The translations under genes and the position numbers were made by a program. From a virus, in IMG/VR virus record IMGVR_UViG_3300040751_002061, positions 1-21,726 of that record: a stretch of DNA of 21,726 nucleotides, one strand, 5' to 3'. Under the pieces are notes generated by a model. It saw only the letters and a list, made by a program, of their open reading frames with translations, had not been told where the DNA came from and did not search any database. Below, piece after piece: positions 21,205 to 21,726 of this stretch. Positions within the stretch are counted from its first letter, which is position 1; each line of letters begins with the position of its first letter.

Positions 21205-21726
21205 ACTAATAGACAAAGAGATTACAGGTCAATCTACTGCACAGCTAATAACACAGCAACTAGGTGCTTTGTTAAAGGCAGAATTTGATAATCAATATAA
21301 TTTATACAGCAACAAAGATAAATTTAATGTTGATATCTACTTAAACAACCACGGCATATACCAGAAATACCTAGAAGACAGCACTAATCAAAAAGCATTA
21401 ATAAATATACTATTCACAAATGCTACTACTGATAGCTTATTAAGTGATGGGACACAAGAGGTAATCTATACGTATAGACTACAATTAGTTACTAGAGCAG
21501 CTACAAATGTAACCACAGGCGATGAGGCGACAAAATTAGCAACAGACAAGATGCAAGAGCTAATATTTATCATAAGCCAGATAATGACTTACTATGCTAA
21601 TATGTACCCACCTTTACAATTAGATTTAGTGCATAGAGTAAAAATTGCTAATTATGAAGTAGGGCAAGTTCAAGAATACAACAGTGTAGATAAAAATATA
21701 GGTTGCTCTTTAGACTTAGAAATAAA
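21194..21726 (+). CDS. tail or connector protein, cut by window end
   Basis: Open from ATG 21194 to the end of the window with no stop (177 complete codons seen). The front reads MTFKLIDKEITGQSTAQLIT and the middle is mixed helix and strand (KALINILFTN, later EVIYTYRLQLVTRAATNV). It follows the head-completion-like gene with an 11-base overlap, as tail-completion genes often do. The family cannot be named; the gene is incomplete here. Confidence 0.6.
   Translation, partial: MTFKLIDKEITGQSTAQLITQQLGALLKAEFDNQYNLYSNKDKFNVDIYLNNHGIYQKYLEDSTNQKALINILFTNATTDSLLSDGTQEVIYTYRLQLVTRAATNVTTGDEATKLATDKMQELIFIISQIMTYYANMYPPLQLDLVHRVKIANYEVGQVQEYNSVDKNIGCSLDLEI

Overview
This window is a continuous stretch of a low-GC tailed-phage or prophage genome with every convincing gene on the + strand. 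The head module (GpA-type terminase large subunit, gpW-like joiner, lambda-family portal, S49 protease, gpD-like decoration protein, gpE-like capsid) is of the type common in phages of proteobacteria. A secreted protein with an outer-membrane-barrel-like C-terminus also points to a Gram-negative host. All three stop codons are used normally, so the standard bacterial code fits. The host cannot be named from the sequence; AT-rich proteobacteria are an inference. No integrase, lysis gene, tRNA, CRISPR array or insertion sequence was seen, and the last gene is cut by the window end.

Layout. 1-197: telomere-like 15-bp tandem repeats, a hairpin and a promoter. 198-3775: early operon with a small HTH protein, a DUF6291-like coiled-coil protein and a DUF6475/helicase-loader-like protein, plus unknown small genes; probably replication. 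3781-6535: recombination module with a small zinc-finger protein, a Rad52/DdrA-like annealing protein, a one-helix membrane protein, SSB and Gp157. 6540-9566: short transcription units of small proteins, including an exported barrel-like protein and three tandem paralogues starting MIQLND. 9566-11042: a ParB-methyltransferase fusion followed by a duplicated remnant of its 3' end. 11044-12185: a fibre-like coiled-coil gene, a possible frameshifted extension and another unknown gene. 12194-12850: a promoter with a GC-rich structured leader, an unknown gene, then a structured block with five RGTCAGA boxes that is a candidate packaging site. 12853-21726: terminases and head genes, then the first connector or tail genes.

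How it works together. Nine promoters with exactly 17-nt spacers, several with an AATGGAGATAA ribosome-binding cassette, suggest that the accessory region is split into many independently expressed small units. The head genes are tightly packed with start-stop overlaps and carry an internal terminator after the capsid operon. The most unusual items are the structured RNA leader, the repeat cluster at the small-terminase gene, the transposase-type HTH fused to the portal, the palindrome placed over the promoter of the MIQLND genes, and the duplicated methyltransferase tail.
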